In this document: positions 38,221 to 48,600 of the stretch, piece after piece
Position numbering within the stretch: position 1 is the stretch's first letter
Layout of the letters: the number at the start of each line of letters is the position of its first letter
NCBI RefSeq assembly: GCF_000614205.1
Contig: NZ_BAKN01000004.1
Location: 1 to 64,000, forward strand
From: Hoylesella saccharolytica JCM 17484
GTDB lineage: Bacteria > Bacteroidota > Bacteroidia > Bacteroidales > Bacteroidaceae
Direction of reading: 5' to 3'
Length of the DNA: 64,000 bases
The notes under the pieces: model-generated
Told to the model about the DNA's origin: nothing
What the model saw: only the letters and a program-made list of their open reading frames with translations
Database searches by the model: none
Translations under genes and position numbers: made by a program

Positions 38221-39453
38221 ATGAAGACAGTAAAGAACAAGGAAGAACAAATTCTTATCCGTATAACCGGGCAAGACAGACCGGGTCTTACAGCGTCTGT
38301 CATGGAGATATTATCACGCTATGATGCTCAGATACTCGATATTGGTCAGGCTGATATTCACAGTACGCTATCGCTCGGTATTCTTATTCGTATTGATGAT
38401 ATGCATTCGGGGCAGGTAATGAAAGAACTTCTTTTTAAGGCCACCGAATTGAGTGTACACATCGGTTTTGAACCGATTACCGACGACCAATATGAAAATT
38501 GGGTATCACGACAAGGTAAAAATCGATATATTCTAACTTTGATAGGTAGAACTTTAACAGCCGGACAGATTGAAGCTGCAACGAAAGTGATTGCTTCACA
38601 AGGGCTGAACATTGATTCTATCTTACGTCTTACCGGCCGCATCAGTATCCGTTATCCTGACAAGAATGTGCGTGCTTGTATTGAATTTTCTCTGCGTGGA
38701 ACGCCACAAGACCAATCAGCATTGCAAAACAACCTCATGATGCTCTCTGCCGATATGGGTTTTGATTTCTCTTTCCAAAAAGATGATATGTATAGGCGTA
38801 TGCGTCGACTCATCTGTTTTGATATGGACTCAACTCTTATTCAAACTGAATGTATCGATGAATTGGCCGAACGGGCGGGTGTAGGAAAGCAAGTGAAAGC
38901 CATTACCGAGCGTGCCATGCGGGGAGAGATTGATTTTAAAGAGAGCTTTCGTCAGCGTGTAGCTCTGCTCAAAGGGCTTGATGTGAATGTAATGCAAGAT
39001 ATTGCTGAGCACATGCCTATTACCGAAGGGGTGGATAGACTGATGGAGGTACTGAAACGCTATGGATATAAAATAGCTATCTTAAGCGGAGGATTTACTT
39101 ATTTCGGCGAATTTTTGCAACGGAAATACGGTATCGACTATGTATATGCCAACGAACTGGAAGTGGATGAAGATGGAAAACTGACCGGAAATTATGTTGG
39201 TGAGATTGTAGACGGTTATCGTAAGGCTGAATTACTGAAGTTGATAGCGCAGGTAGAGAAGGTAAATCTGGCACAAACGATTGCTGTGGGTGATGGCGCC
39301 AACGATTTACCGATGATTTCTGAAGCAGGACTTGGCATTGCTTTTCATGCCAAACCTCGTGTTGTGGCTAATGCACAGCAATCTATCAATACCATCGGAC
39401 TTGACGGAGTTCTTTATTTTCTCGGTTTTAAAGATAGCTATATCAACGCCTAA
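38221..39453 (+). CDS. serB: Phosphoserine phosphatase with N-terminal ACT domains
   Basis: A 410-residue enzyme for the last step of serine synthesis. Residues ~10-180 form two ACT-like domains (ILIRITGQDRPGLTASVMEI; RYILTLIGRTLTAGQIEAAT), which in relatives bind amino acids. The HAD domain has Asp201/Asp203 in ICFDMDSTLIQTE, ILSGGFTYF (motif II/III region) and GDGANDLPM at 357-365. The longer ACT-containing form is common in Bacteroidetes and mycobacteria. It is preceded by a 51-residue gene with its own promoter. Confidence 0.95.
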   Translation: MKTVKNKEEQILIRITGQDRPGLTASVMEILSRYDAQILDIGQADIHSTLSLGILIRIDDMHSGQVMKELLFKATELSVHIGFEPITDDQYENWVSRQGKNRYILTLIGRTLTAGQIEAATKVIASQGLNIDSILRLTGRISIRYPDKNVRACIEFSLRGTPQDQSALQNNLMMLSADMGFDFSFQKDDMYRRMRRLICFDMDSTLIQTECIDELAERAGVGKQVKAITERAMRGEIDFKESFRQRVALLKGLDVNVMQDIAEHMPITEGVDRLMEVLKRYGYKIAILSGGFTYFGEFLQRKYGIDYVYANELEVDEDGKLTGNYVGEIVDGYRKAELLKLIAQVEKVNLAQTIAVGDGANDLPMISEAGLGIAFHAKPRVVANAQQSINTIGLDGVLYFLGFKDSYINA

Positions 39454-39502
39454 GAGTTTTGTTCCTGAGTATGACAGTACCCTATTCTTCATCCTTATTT
39501 CT

Positions 39503-40192
39503 TCATCTTTCATCTAAAGAAACGATTTCTACGACCGTTAAAACATCATTTTGAGATACGTGAAAACGGATGTCAAGACCCTCAAAGGGCATGCCGTAGA
39601 CCTTTTGAGGGTTGTCTTGGTAATGCGGACGCGGGTCTAATTCGAGCGTTTTGTGGAGTACCGAAAGCTGTTGTGCGGTGAATCGAGCGGCTAAAGCATC
39701 GGGGAAAATCACATGCAGACGTTTAATTGGTTGTTTGTCGACAAATCCGCAACGTGCATCGGGATGACAGTCGGCATAAGAAATGTAAGGTTTAATGTCG
39801 AATATAGGTGTTCCATCCATTAGGTCGGCTCCCATAACGTGTATTTTTGGACCATCGACGGAGTTCCAATCAATGTATTCGATTCTTACGGAAGATAGTC
39901 CTAAAGCATTAGGTCTGAATGGAGAACGTGAGGCAAAAACACCCACTTTTTCGTTACCCCCTAATAAAGGGGGACGCACCATGATGCTGTTGGGGGTATG
40001 TTTGTTGGCCGAAAACTGCCATATCAGCCAGATGAAATCAAACCCTTCCAAACCTCTCAGCGCATCATTATTGCGGTATTCGGTTTCAAAAACGATGCAA
40101 CCTTTGAGTTCTTCTACTAATCCGCTTTGTTTGGGAATACCGAATTTGGAACTAAAAGGCGACCGGAAATGGGCTATGGGATGAAGTTGCAT
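39503..40192 (-). CDS. trmO: tRNA (t6A37) N6-methyltransferase TrmO
   Basis: A 229-residue protein of the TsaA/TrmO (UPF0066) family. The SAM-binding beta-barrel is recognised by IAHFRSPFSSKFGIPKQSGL, GLEGFDFIWLIWQFSAN, VGVFASRSPFRPNALGLSSV and GTPIFDIKPYISYADC. A C-terminal extension (VYGMPFEGLDIRFHV...) is typical. It methylates t6A at position 37 of tRNA. It converges with serB, with 49 bp between stops and no clear terminator. Confidence 0.93.
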   Translation of the reverse strand: MQLHPIAHFRSPFSSKFGIPKQSGLVEELKGCIVFETEYRNNDALRGLEGFDFIWLIWQFSANKHTPNSIMVRPPLLGGNEKVGVFASRSPFRPNALGLSSVRIEYIDWNSVDGPKIHVMGADLMDGTPIFDIKPYISYADCHPDARCGFVDKQPIKRLHVIFPDALAARFTAQQLSVLHKTLELDPRPHYQDNPQKVYGMPFEGLDIRFHVSQNDVLTVVEIVSLDER

Positions 40193-40367
40193 CGTGGATA
40201 AATAATGGCGTTAAAAGTAATCTTTCGTAAAGATAGTGTCGATGAATACAAAGAAAACTTAGTTTTAATTTGTTAAGCGCTATTCTACCTTATGCAAAGG
40301 TAGTGCATTTAACCCACTTTAACGTCGGCAACTCTGACAGATTATCCCGTTGCGCGGTAAAAATCTG

Positions 40368-40375
40368 TATCTTTG
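40368..40375 (+). promoter_or_regulatory. Candidate -7 box for the Nim-like gene
   Basis: TATCTTTG fits TAnnTTTG, 25 bp before the ATG at 40401. The only upstream TTG (40350) is about 15 bp away, shorter than usual. Confidence 0.5.
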
Positions 40376-40400
40376 CTATGTAGTTTAAAGACAATAAACG

Positions 40401-40895
40401 ATGAAATATATCAATGAAACAGTGCGTCGACAAGACCGGTTGATGTCTGAAACACGGGCTCTTGAACTGTTAAGAAGTTGCGAATACGGTGTTTTGTCGA
40501 TGGTTACCGAAGAGGGATTGCCCTACGGTATACCTATTAATTATGTGTGGGATGGTGTCAATAGCATCTATATACATTGTGCTCCGGAAGGAAAGAAACT
40601 GCGGGTATTGGCCAAAAATTCTCATGTTACATTTTGTATTATCGGTAATGTAAACTTGTTGCCGGGTAAATTTACGACCGAATACGAGAGTGTTGTTTTG
40701 TATGGGGAGGCCCGAACGGGGCTTACGGCCGAAGAAAGGATGAAAGCTTTGCATTTGTTGATAAACAAATTGTCGGCAGATTTTAAAGAATTAGGCGATA
40801 AATATGCCCATCAATCCTTTCATCGTACGGAGATAATTCGGGTAGATTTCGAAACGTTTTCCGGAAAATGCAAACACGTTCGCACTGCTGATTGA
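40401..40895 (+). CDS. PNPOx-fold flavoprotein, Nim-like
   Basis: A 164-residue split-barrel flavoprotein of the pyridoxamine 5'-phosphate oxidase-related family. The pattern VRRQDRLMSETRALELLRSC, GVLSMVTEEGLPYGIPINYV, IYIHCAPEGKKLRVL and ESVVLYGEA is that of Nim-type 5-nitroimidazole-reductase-like proteins found across Bacteroidales. Members lacking the specific nim identity are mostly of unknown function, so resistance should not be assumed. Single gene, flanked by a promoter box and a terminator. Confidence 0.88.
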   Translation: MKYINETVRRQDRLMSETRALELLRSCEYGVLSMVTEEGLPYGIPINYVWDGVNSIYIHCAPEGKKLRVLAKNSHVTFCIIGNVNLLPGKFTTEYESVVLYGEARTGLTAEERMKALHLLINKLSADFKELGDKYAHQSFHRTEIIRVDFETFSGKCKHVRTAD

Positions 40896-40911
40896 TGGCA
40901 AATGATATACG

Positions 40912-40957
40912 AAAAAATCCTGCCTGACAGTTTAATGCTGACAGGCTAGATTTTTCG
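40912..40957. terminator. Bidirectional terminator
   Basis: GAAAAAATCCTGCCTGACAG and CTGACAGGCTAGATTTTT form a long stem with a mismatch or two and an A-rich/T-rich base. It separates the convergent Nim-like and WG-repeat genes. Confidence 0.85.
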
Positions 40958-40971
40958 TAGCTTGAAAACTG

Positions 40972-41634
40972 TTATCTGGCAGTTTCTAACAAAATTGTTT
41001 GTCTATCTTTTTTAGCTTCGAAATAAGGATATTCATCGCGAAGAGCAATGTCATCATACACAAAATCGGCTACCACCGTATCTTTTCCGTCGGGTAATAT
41101 TAAGCCCATTTTACCGTCTTTTTGCGCAATAATTGGCATTAAACACAAGTCGTCGACATACGTATAACATCTTCTGAGAAAGTCGTAGCGAGGCGAAACC
41201 AGTACTTTTCCGTCACTATCGTTGATCCCGAACTTACCGTTTACCTCAATAACTTCGTGATACCTTATATATTTAGATTTGATACGATTGAGGTAATATA
41301 TCATTTTTCTCTTGTCGTTAACCAGTGTAAGCAAGTAATCAAACGTGTCGCAATAGTTTGCCATCGCTCTGGTCAGAACAATTTTGAAGTCTAAACCACT
41401 AGTAACCTTTCTGTTCAAGTCGATGTATCGTGCAATGGCAGCCTCTTTTTCTGCTATGTTTAAGGTAGATAATTGTTTTTCAAACTTCAACATAATGTCT
41501 TTACTGCCCGACATACCTTTGATATATCGATGTATCTGTCGGCTCATTTCATCGCAGACGAATTTGTCTATGCGCTCTTCTTCTATCGGATCTACATAGG
41601 TAGAATCGAAATTTTCTAAAGTTATTTGTTCCAT
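40972..41634 (-). CDS. WG-repeat-containing protein
   Basis: The start at 41634 (MEQITLENF) is fixed by a strong Shine-Dalgarno (GGAGGA, minus strand, just upstream); the open frame runs back to 41724. The product is ~220 residues. Residues ~20-120 are helical and charged with no known motif. The C-terminal part carries WG/KWG-type repeats (NGKFGINDSDGKVLVSPRYD; KDGKMGLILPDGKDTVVADF). No signal peptide is seen, so it is probably cytosolic. The role of WG-repeat proteins is generally unknown. It is divergent from pflB. Confidence 0.75.
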   Translation of the reverse strand: MEQITLENFDSTYVDPIEEERIDKFVCDEMSRQIHRYIKGMSGSKDIMLKFEKQLSTLNIAEKEAAIARYIDLNRKVTSGLDFKIVLTRAMANYCDTFDYLLTLVNDKRKMIYYLNRIKSKYIRYHEVIEVNGKFGINDSDGKVLVSPRYDFLRRCYTYVDDLCLMPIIAQKDGKMGLILPDGKDTVVADFVYDDIALRDEYPYFEAKKDRQTILLETAR

Positions 41635-42054
41635 GGCTGTTCCTCCGTTTTTCCACAAAGATATTATATTCTTACTTAAATTGAATGTGGAATTAGATAT
41701 TTTTTGCGTTTCTATACTGTACAAAAATAATTTGTAAGATACTCTCTTAAATATTGAACCTGCTTGAAAATACCTATAAATAACTATATATAACGTTGTT
41801 TTTGTAATGTAGAGTTTTCAATTTGGATAGTTAAGTTGAGGGCCTTTCCCCGGAGATATACCTACAAATGATGATAAATGGCGATAAAATTGCACAGACA
41901 TAAATATGTTGTGCAGCATAAAATACTAAATAATAAGTATTGTGGGACCCTCTGTAAAGCCGTAATTTTGTGTCGCAAAAGAATTAATGCAGGCAAAATT
42001 AAAATAATTGTGTGCGTAAACAATTTAATGTTGAACAAATATTTATTAAAAACT
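41635..42054. other. Gene-free divergent interval upstream of pflB
   Basis: About 420 bp of AT-rich DNA. An open frame runs from 41878 into pflB, but its first ~59 residues are unlike the enzyme, so it is taken as untranslated leader. I found no unambiguous promoter or anaerobic-regulator site. Confidence 0.5.
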
Positions 42055-44303
42055 ATGAAACAAGAGTGGAGAGGCTTCACCGGAAACAAATGGCAGGATG
42101 AAGTCAACATGCGTGAATTTATTCAAAACAACTATACCGCTTACGATGGCGATGACAGCTTTTTGGCTGCTCCTACGGCGGCAACCGACAAGCTCTGGGG
42201 TATGCTTCAAGCATTGCAGAAAGAAGAACGCGCAAAAGGAGGCGTGCTTGATATGGAGACAGAGGTGGTTTCGGGAATGACAGCTTATGATGCCGGATAT
42301 ATCGGAGAGGGAACAAAAGACCTCGAAAAAGTGGTGGGGCTACAGACTGATAAACCACTGAAACGTGCTTTTATGCCTTACGGAGGTATCCACATGGCCG
42401 AACAGGCGTGTACAACGTATGGCTATCAGCCTTCTGAAAAGCTGCATGAGATATTTACGAAGTATTGCAAGACGCACAACGATGGCGTGTTTGATGCTTA
42501 CACTGACGAGATGAAACTTGTGCGTCATAACCATATTCTGACCGGATTACCTGATACCTATGGTCGTGGACGCATTGTTGGAGACTATCGACGTGTGGCT
42601 CTTTACGGAATAGACTTCCTTATCGACGAAAAAGAAAAGGATAAAAGAAACTGTGGTTGCGGTGTGATGACCGAAGAAATCATCCGCTTGCGCGAAGAAA
42701 TCTCTATGCAGATAAAGGCTCTGAAAGAGATGAAGGCTATGGCTGAAATTTACGGATACGACATATCCAAACCCGCCAACAATGCTCGTGAGGCAGTGCA
42801 GTGCTCTACTTTGGTTACCTTGCCGCTATCAAAACGCAGAACGGAGCTGCCATGTCAGTGGGTCGTATCTCGACATTCCTTGACATTTATATACAGCGCG
42901 ACTTCAATGAGGGAACCCTTACCGAAGCCGAAGCACAAGAATTGATTGACCACTTGGTAATGAAATTCCGCATGGTGAAGTTTGCTCGTATTCCCGCTTA
43001 TAACCAGCTGTTCTCTGGCGACCCTGTCTGGGCAACGCTCGAGGTTGCTGGAATGGGGCAAGACGGCCGCTCGATGGTAACGAAGAATGACTTCCGCTTC
43101 CTCCATACGCTCGAGAATATGGGTCCCTCGCCTGAACCCAACCTCACTGTTCTTTATTCGTCGCGTTTGCCCGAAGGCTTCAAGCACTACGCTTCGAAAA
43201 TTTCGGTGAAGACCAGTTCTATCCAATACGAGAATGATGACGTGATGCGACCTGTGTGGGGTGATGATTACTCGATTTGTTGCTGTGTGTCGGCTACACA
43301 AACCGGTAAGGAAATGCAGTTCTTTGGAGCTCGTGCCAACCTCGCCAAATGTCTTACTTACGCTATCAGCGGTGGTGTAGACGCTAAGACTCGCGAGCAG
43401 TGTGGCCCCGCCTTGCGACCTATTCAGGGCGATGTTGTAACTTACGAAGAGTTTATGCCACGCTTCATGGATATGATGGAATGGCTCGTTGGCGTTTACG
43501 TTAATACGCTGAACCTCATTCATTACATGCACGACAAATACTTTTATGAGGCAGCAGAGTTGGCACTTATCGACACCGATGTGCGTCGTACCTTCGCAAC
43601 AGGAATCGCAGGCTTTAGCCACGTAGTTGATTCGGTTAGCGCTATTAAATACGCCAAGGTGAACATTATCCGCGATGATACCGGCTTCCCCCTCGAATTT
43701 AAAACCGAAGGTGAATTCCCCCGCTATGGAAACGACGACGACCGTGCCGATGACATTGCTGTTTGGTTGCTTAAAACTTTCATGAATATGATTCGGAAGC
43801 ACCATACCTACCGTCATTCGGAGCCTACAACAAGTATCCTTACCATCACCTCGAATGTGGTTTATGGAAAGTATACCAGCAATATGCCTGATGGTCGACC
43901 AGCTGGAGCTCCCCTTGCTCCGGGCGCCAATCCCTCTTACGGAGCCGAGAAAAACGGTTTGCTGGCGTCGCTCAACTCTGTGGCTAAGTTACCCTATGAG
44001 TACGCTCTTGACGGTATCTCCAATACGCAGACTATCGCCCCAAGTACCCTTGGACATACTGAAGAGGAGCGTGTAAATACCCTTGTGGGCGTGATGGATG
44101 GCTACTTCGACAAGGGCGCACACCATTTAAATGTGAATGTTTTCGGGATAGAAAAACTGATCGATTGTATGGAGCATCCGGAGAAAGAAGAGTACGCCAA
44201 CTTCACCATCCGTGTGAGTGGATACGCCGTGAAGTTTATCGACCTCACTCGTGAGCAGCAACTTGATGTTATCGCGCGTCAGGCACATGAAAAGTTGGCA
44301 TAG
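42055..44303 (+). CDS. pflB: Pyruvate formate-lyase (frame break)
   Basis: Two frames join to ~749 residues, the normal length. The start at 42055 gives [20 protein letters not shown]. The break at 42803 is repaired by one G (GTG CAG TGG CTC TAC), restoring [20 protein letters not shown]. The active-site cysteines are in [17 protein letters not shown] and the glycyl-radical site in the C-terminal [11 protein letters not shown]. The enzyme splits pyruvate with CoA into acetyl-CoA and formate under anaerobic conditions and requires the activase encoded downstream. Because this is a core fermentative enzyme, a sequence error is more likely than loss of function. Confidence 0.92.
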
Positions 44304-44334
44304 TGGGAGACGAACGAAACGATTATCTTAACAG

Positions 44335-44370
44335 AAAGTCCTCTCAGATGACGTGAGAGGACTTTTTCTT
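44335..44370 (+). terminator. Terminator/attenuator between pflB and pflA
   Basis: AAAGTCCTCTCA (44335-44346) pairs perfectly with TGAGAGGACTTT (44354-44365), 7-base loop, followed by TTTCTTTCTTTTT. It starts 31 bp after pflB and about 145-180 bp before pflA. Confidence 0.88.
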
Positions 44371-44514
44371 TCTTTTTCCCAAATGGTGGGCAAGTTCTCC
44401 AAAATTAAATGTTTTAAAAAGTATTAACGAGCAGCTTGACGTAAGGAAAGAGAGCCGGATGTCTCGGCGTATATTTCGATTGATATTTAAAATGTAATTT
44501 AAGTGAAGAAAGGT

Positions 44515-45345
44515 ATGGAAGTTTACGATATATTCGCTCCAAAAGCGGAAGAAAACAATGGCGGCGAGCAGCCTCAAACTCTTAACTATGAGCAGGCTGG
44601 ATTTACCGAAGATGTGCCTCGCGCACGAGTGCACTCGGTAGAATCATTTGGCTCTGTAGACGGACCTGGTATTCGATTTATCATCTTTTTGAAAGGCTGT
44701 AAAATGCGGTGCCGCTATTGTCACAATCCTGACACGTGGGATGAGCATTCCGATGACCTGCGCACTGCCGACGACTTGCTTTCACAGGCATTGCGCTATC
44801 GTACCTATTGGGGAAAAACGGGTGGTATTACTGTGAGTGGCGGTGAAGCATTGTTGCAGCTTGATTTTATGCTTGACCTTTTTCGCAAGGCCAAAGCCCA
44901 GGGTATTCATACCTGTCTTGATACTTCCGCGCAGCCCTTTACCCGAAACGAACCATTCTTTTCGAAGTTTGAAGAGTTAATGAAGTATACCGATCTCGTA
45001 TTGCTCGACATCAAGCATATCGACAATGAGGGACACAGACGGCTTACAGGCTGGGGTAATGAGAATATTCTTGATTGTGCCCGGTACCTGTCTGACATCA
45101 GCAAGCCTGTATGGATTCGTCACGTCCTGGTTCCCACCATCACCGACGACGATGCTTATTTGTATCGGTTGCGACAATTCCTCGTTACGCTACGTAACAT
45201 TGAGCGCATCGAGGTGCTGCCTTATCATGCCATGGGCGTTTATAAATGGGAGAAACTCGGTATTCACTATACTCTTGGAGGGGTAGATTCTCCTACGCAG
45301 GAACGAGTGCGCAACGCCGAGCGAACTCTACGTGGCGAGGAATAG
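44515..45345 (+). CDS. pflA: Pyruvate formate-lyase activating enzyme (radical SAM)
   Basis: A ~276-residue radical-SAM enzyme. ATG 44515 is preferred; a GTG at 44503 is also possible. The iron-sulfur motif is CKMRCRYC (FLKGCKMRCRYCHNPDTW), preceded by VESFGSVDGPGIRFI as in PflA. GGITVSGGEALLQLDF and the C-terminal ERIEVLPYHAMGVYKWEKLG are also typical. The first ~35 residues (MEVYDIFAPKAEENNGGEQP) form an extension absent from short relatives. It installs the glycyl radical on the pflB product. The terminator between the two genes suggests lower expression than pflB or a separate promoter. Confidence 0.93.
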   Translation: MEVYDIFAPKAEENNGGEQPQTLNYEQAGFTEDVPRARVHSVESFGSVDGPGIRFIIFLKGCKMRCRYCHNPDTWDEHSDDLRTADDLLSQALRYRTYWGKTGGITVSGGEALLQLDFMLDLFRKAKAQGIHTCLDTSAQPFTRNEPFFSKFEELMKYTDLVLLDIKHIDNEGHRRLTGWGNENILDCARYLSDISKPVWIRHVLVPTITDDDAYLYRLRQFLVTLRNIERIEVLPYHAMGVYKWEKLGIHYTLGGVDSPTQERVRNAERTLRGEE

Positions 45346-45496
45346 TTTTAATATGAAGCACGCTTTTTTGTTATATTAGTTTGTTTGTACTTTAAATTTA
45401 TTATAATTTTGTATCAGTTAAGAAAGTCTCTTTTACAAAAAGGCAAGTGAAACAGCATTATATCTACTTACAATTTCATTCAATATTTTTTTACTT

Positions 45497-46944
45497 ATGA
45501 AAGCATTTGTTTTTGCGCTGATGGCGTTATGCTTCAGTTTCAAAGTGTATGTGCACAGGTTACGGGTCGCATAGAATATTCTACTCGTGGCGATTATGAG
45601 GATCAGTTTATCAGTGCCCTCGGCAACAGGGGATTGTTGATTTATTCTATGGCGAAAGATTCTGAAAACGGAAAGCGGTATTTTAAAACCGAATATTATT
45701 CTACTGAAATGAAGTTTCTTTTTGCCGACTCAATGCTCGTAGACAAAGGAATGTATATCTACGATGCCATCTATGAAAACGGTGTGAATTATTGCATTCT
45801 TCGCGCGCGTGATGGCAGTTTCTCTGTGCTGGCATTCGACTTGAAAACACGCAAGACAAAGGTTACCGATAGCGAATATACTCGCAAGGGATCAATGCGT
45901 GACTTGATAATTACCAACGGAATGATGGTGTTTAGCTCTACGCAGAAAAAGATGGAGCGCATCGGTATCATTGATTTGAAAACGGGAAGTAGCAAGTTTG
46001 CCGATATTCACTTCAATGGCGTACGCGACCGCAAGATTTTCCTTATGGAAAATACGATCATTGATGGTATCATCTATGCGCTGGTAAAAGTAGAAGAGGA
46101 GATTTATCTTGTGCGACTCGATATGCAGGGAAACCAATTGGGAGAAACCAATCTTACCAAAGATATCCCCGAAAGATTGATTACGATCTCCGTATCTAAA
46201 GCAGGCGATAAATATTTTGCTACGGGTACTTACAGTAGGTCAAAGAAGGACGGTGCGCAGGGTATTTACTTTGCTCAGCTCGCTGATTGGCAGTTTAAGA
46301 ACATTAAATTCTACAACTTCTTAGATCTGAAAAATTTTACCGATTATATGAGCGATCGTCGCAAGGCCCGAGTAGAGCGCAAGAAAGAAAGAGCAGAAAA
46401 GGCGGGTAAGGAATATTCGCTGAAGTATCTCATGGCATCACATCATATCATGACCGACGGTACCGACTATTTCTATCTCGGCGAGGCTTATTTTCCCACC
46501 TATACCACCACGCGTATGGGTAACATTGTAACGACGACCTTTAATGGCTATGCATACACGCACGCTGTGCTGGCTAAGTTTAATGAACAAGGAAATCTTC
46601 TTTGGGACAACTGCTTCAAGATGGAACCCGATCGCCTGCCGATGTATGTAAAACGTTTTATATCGGGTACGATGATGGGAAAAGATGTGAAGCTAATTTT
46701 TACCGATGGAAAATGGCTAGTGTCTAAACTCTTCAAAAATAGTGATGGAACCATTCTGCAAGATCGTAAGACCGAGCGGCTGGAAACAGCCGATGCCGAT
46801 GAAACGGTGAAGAAGGTGAATAGTTCGAACTCGCTTCATTGGTATGATGACAATTTCATTGTATATGGTACGCAAGTCGTAAAAAATAAAGAAACTGGCG
46901 AACGCCGCAAAGTATTTTCTATCACTAAGTATACCATTAAATAA
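45497..46944 (+). CDS. Secreted hypothetical protein (frame break in signal peptide)
   Basis: ATG 45497 begins a signal peptide (MKAFVFALMALCF); the frame changes at about 45534, where one T (TGC TTT CAG TTT CAA) restores QFQSVCAQVTGRIEYSTRGDY and the long frame ending at 46944. The mature protein is about 460 residues, beta-rich, with repeated patterns (YIYDAIYENGVNYCILRARD; IIDGIIYALVKVEEEIYLVR; YFATGTYSRSKKDGAQGIYF) suggesting a propeller-like fold, interrupted by a basic helical stretch (RRKARVERKKERAEKAGKEY). I do not recognise the family. It precedes a small barrel-type protein by 65 bp and may be cotranscribed. Confidence 0.7.
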
Positions 46945-47009
46945 TTATTAATTATAAAAATAACCCGTAGAAGTCCTCTCTTAGGGGACTCTGGGTATAG
47001 TTCTTCATT

Positions 47010-47522
47010 ATGAAAAATGTATTTTCTATTAGGCTGCTTCTCATTATTGCAGTTATCCTGTTTGCTTCGCAGCAGGTTCGGGCACAAGCATTCGATGGTG
47101 CCGACGACCACAGATTGTCAGCGGGTTATTCACAAATTGGCAGTCTGTCTGGAGTAGAGCTGGGTTACGAAGAAGGTTTTAACGATTATTTTTCATGGGG
47201 TATGCAAGTAACAGCTCTATTTACCGGCGAAAAGCCCGACGAAGATGGGAAGTTTCTTGACGCCTACGATATATCGTTTCGATTGAATTTTCATTGGTCA
47301 GAAGTTTTCAAACTCCCTTCCAAGTTCGATGTTTATACTGGCATATCGGCAGGCCTTAAAACCGTAGGCTTGGGTTGTGGTGCACGTTATCATTTCAGTG
47401 AGCATTTCGGTGTTTATGCCGCTGCGCATTATGCACCTTTTTCCACCTTTACGCTGGGCGGCTCACGCATCTATTACAAAGATAAACCTGCCTTTTCCGT
47501 GGGATTAACCATCGGCTGGTAA
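47010..47522 (+). CDS. Small outer-membrane beta-barrel-like protein
   Basis: A 170-residue exported protein with signal peptide MKNVFSIRLLLIIAVILFA...VRAQ. Alternating hydrophobic/polar strands rich in Gly and aromatic residues (SGVELGYEEGFNDYFSWGMQ; LKTVGLGCGARYHFSEHFGV) and a terminal FSVGLTIGW suggest an eight-strand outer-membrane barrel. No ligand or function can be assigned. It is followed by a terminator. Confidence 0.75.
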   Translation: MKNVFSIRLLLIIAVILFASQQVRAQAFDGADDHRLSAGYSQIGSLSGVELGYEEGFNDYFSWGMQVTALFTGEKPDEDGKFLDAYDISFRLNFHWSEVFKLPSKFDVYTGISAGLKTVGLGCGARYHFSEHFGVYAAAHYAPFSTFTLGGSRIYYKDKPAFSVGLTIGW

Positions 47523-47593
47523 TACTGAGAGGGTTTGAAAACCGGCTTTTTGATTTGTCCCCTTGTTCCGTTAGTTGGCAGCTTATTGGAAGA

Positions 47594-47632
47594 GAAAAAC
47601 GGATTTTCGAGCAATTGGAAATCTGTTTTTTT
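47594..47632 (+). terminator. Terminator after the barrel protein gene
   Basis: AAAAACGGATTT and AAATCTGTTTTTT form a 12-bp stem with one G-U pair, followed by a T run. The hairpin begins about 72 bp after the stop codon. Confidence 0.7.
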
Positions 47633-47748
47633 GCATTTTTCTCTTTTCACTTCGTCTGAAAGTGGTTCTTCGCAGTTTTTTGTCCATCCTCCTGCGCGGA
47701 AGATAGTTTTTTATTAATTTACTCTTCTTCCGTCTGCTTGGACGGCTA

Positions 47749-48582
47749 TTATTTAAATTCTAGCACCAGTTTGCCCACGTAGATGGCATTTTTTCCGTTC
47801 TGGTCATCAGGAATGGGCTTGCCATCAAGATTTTTTTCGTACATCAACTCGGTAAAATAGGTGTGTGAGTGGCCACCTAGCACAAGGTCAATATTGCGCG
47901 AGCGGGAAATCATTCGGTTGTCATCGTCGCCACCCAAATCCCATCCTAGATGTGAGATACATATCACGATGTCGCACTTTTTTTGCTCTTTGAGCATCGT
48001 TGCCACGCGAAGAGCCGTGGCTGCAGGGTCTAGGTATTTAGCGTTGCCATAGTTATGGGTCAGTACAAGGCCTTCGAGCTTGGGGCCAATGCCGAAGACA
48101 CCGATTTTTATACCTCTGCGGCGGATGATGGTGTAGGGTTTGATGAGGCCTTGGAGTGGTGTACTGGTAAAATCGTAGTTAGCACAAAGAATGGGGAATT
48201 TTGCCTTTTTAAAGATTCGTACCATATTTTCCATACCGAAGTCGAACTCATGATTGCCGATAGTGGCGGCATCGCATCCCATTCGGTTCATTAGTTCTAC
48301 TTCGACGTCACCTTTGAATAATGTATAGTAAGGCGAACCCTGTGAAAAGTCACCGCTGTCGAAATAGAGTAAATCGGGATATTTTTTGCGCTCTTGTTTA
48401 ATCATTTCTAATCGGCGTAAGAAACCGCCTCTACCAGCTAGCATGGTATCGGCGAGGTGTTCGCTAAGGGGCATGATGCAACTGTGCGTATCGTTGGTAT
48501 GAAGAATAATGAGTCTTTTCTGTGCTGTTGCTGTGAGGGCGAGTAAACAGAGGGTCAGGGTGAAGATATATCTATGTTTCAT
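47749..48582 (-). CDS. 5'-nucleotidase-type metallophosphatase, N-terminal half
   Basis: A 277-residue exported phosphoesterase. After the signal peptide (MKHRYIFTLTLCLLALTATA) come the metal-binding motifs of the UshA/5'-nucleotidase catalytic domain: ILHTNDTHSCI, YFDSGDFSQGSPYY, ATIGNHEFDFGMEN, ICISHLGWDLGGDDD and VLGGHSHTYF. It stops where UshA would continue into the substrate-binding domain. That domain is encoded by the gene 18 bp upstream, so the two proteins probably act together in the periplasm on nucleotides or related phosphoesters. Confidence 0.92.
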   Translation of the reverse strand: MKHRYIFTLTLCLLALTATAQKRLIILHTNDTHSCIMPLSEHLADTMLAGRGGFLRRLEMIKQERKKYPDLLYFDSGDFSQGSPYYTLFKGDVEVELMNRMGCDAATIGNHEFDFGMENMVRIFKKAKFPILCANYDFTSTPLQGLIKPYTIIRRRGIKIGVFGIGPKLEGLVLTHNYGNAKYLDPAATALRVATMLKEQKKCDIVICISHLGWDLGGDDDNRMISRSRNIDLVLGGHSHTYFTELMYEKNLDGKPIPDDQNGKNAIYVGKLVLEFK

Positions 48583-48600
48583 TATTTTGTTTTGAGGTGT

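Noticed and set aside
40401-40895. Nitroimidazole-resistance (nim) gene
   Set aside because: The fold matches, but many chromosomal Nim-like PNPOx proteins are not resistance genes, and no insertion sequence promoter lies upstream.
41878-42054. N-terminal extension of pflB
   Set aside because: The first ~59 residues are unlike the enzyme family, while ATG 42055 gives the conserved N-terminus and expected length.
42855-43817. Long minus-strand open frame (320 codons) opposite pflB
   Set aside because: It mirrors the codon pattern of a strongly coding plus-strand gene and has no recognisable domains.
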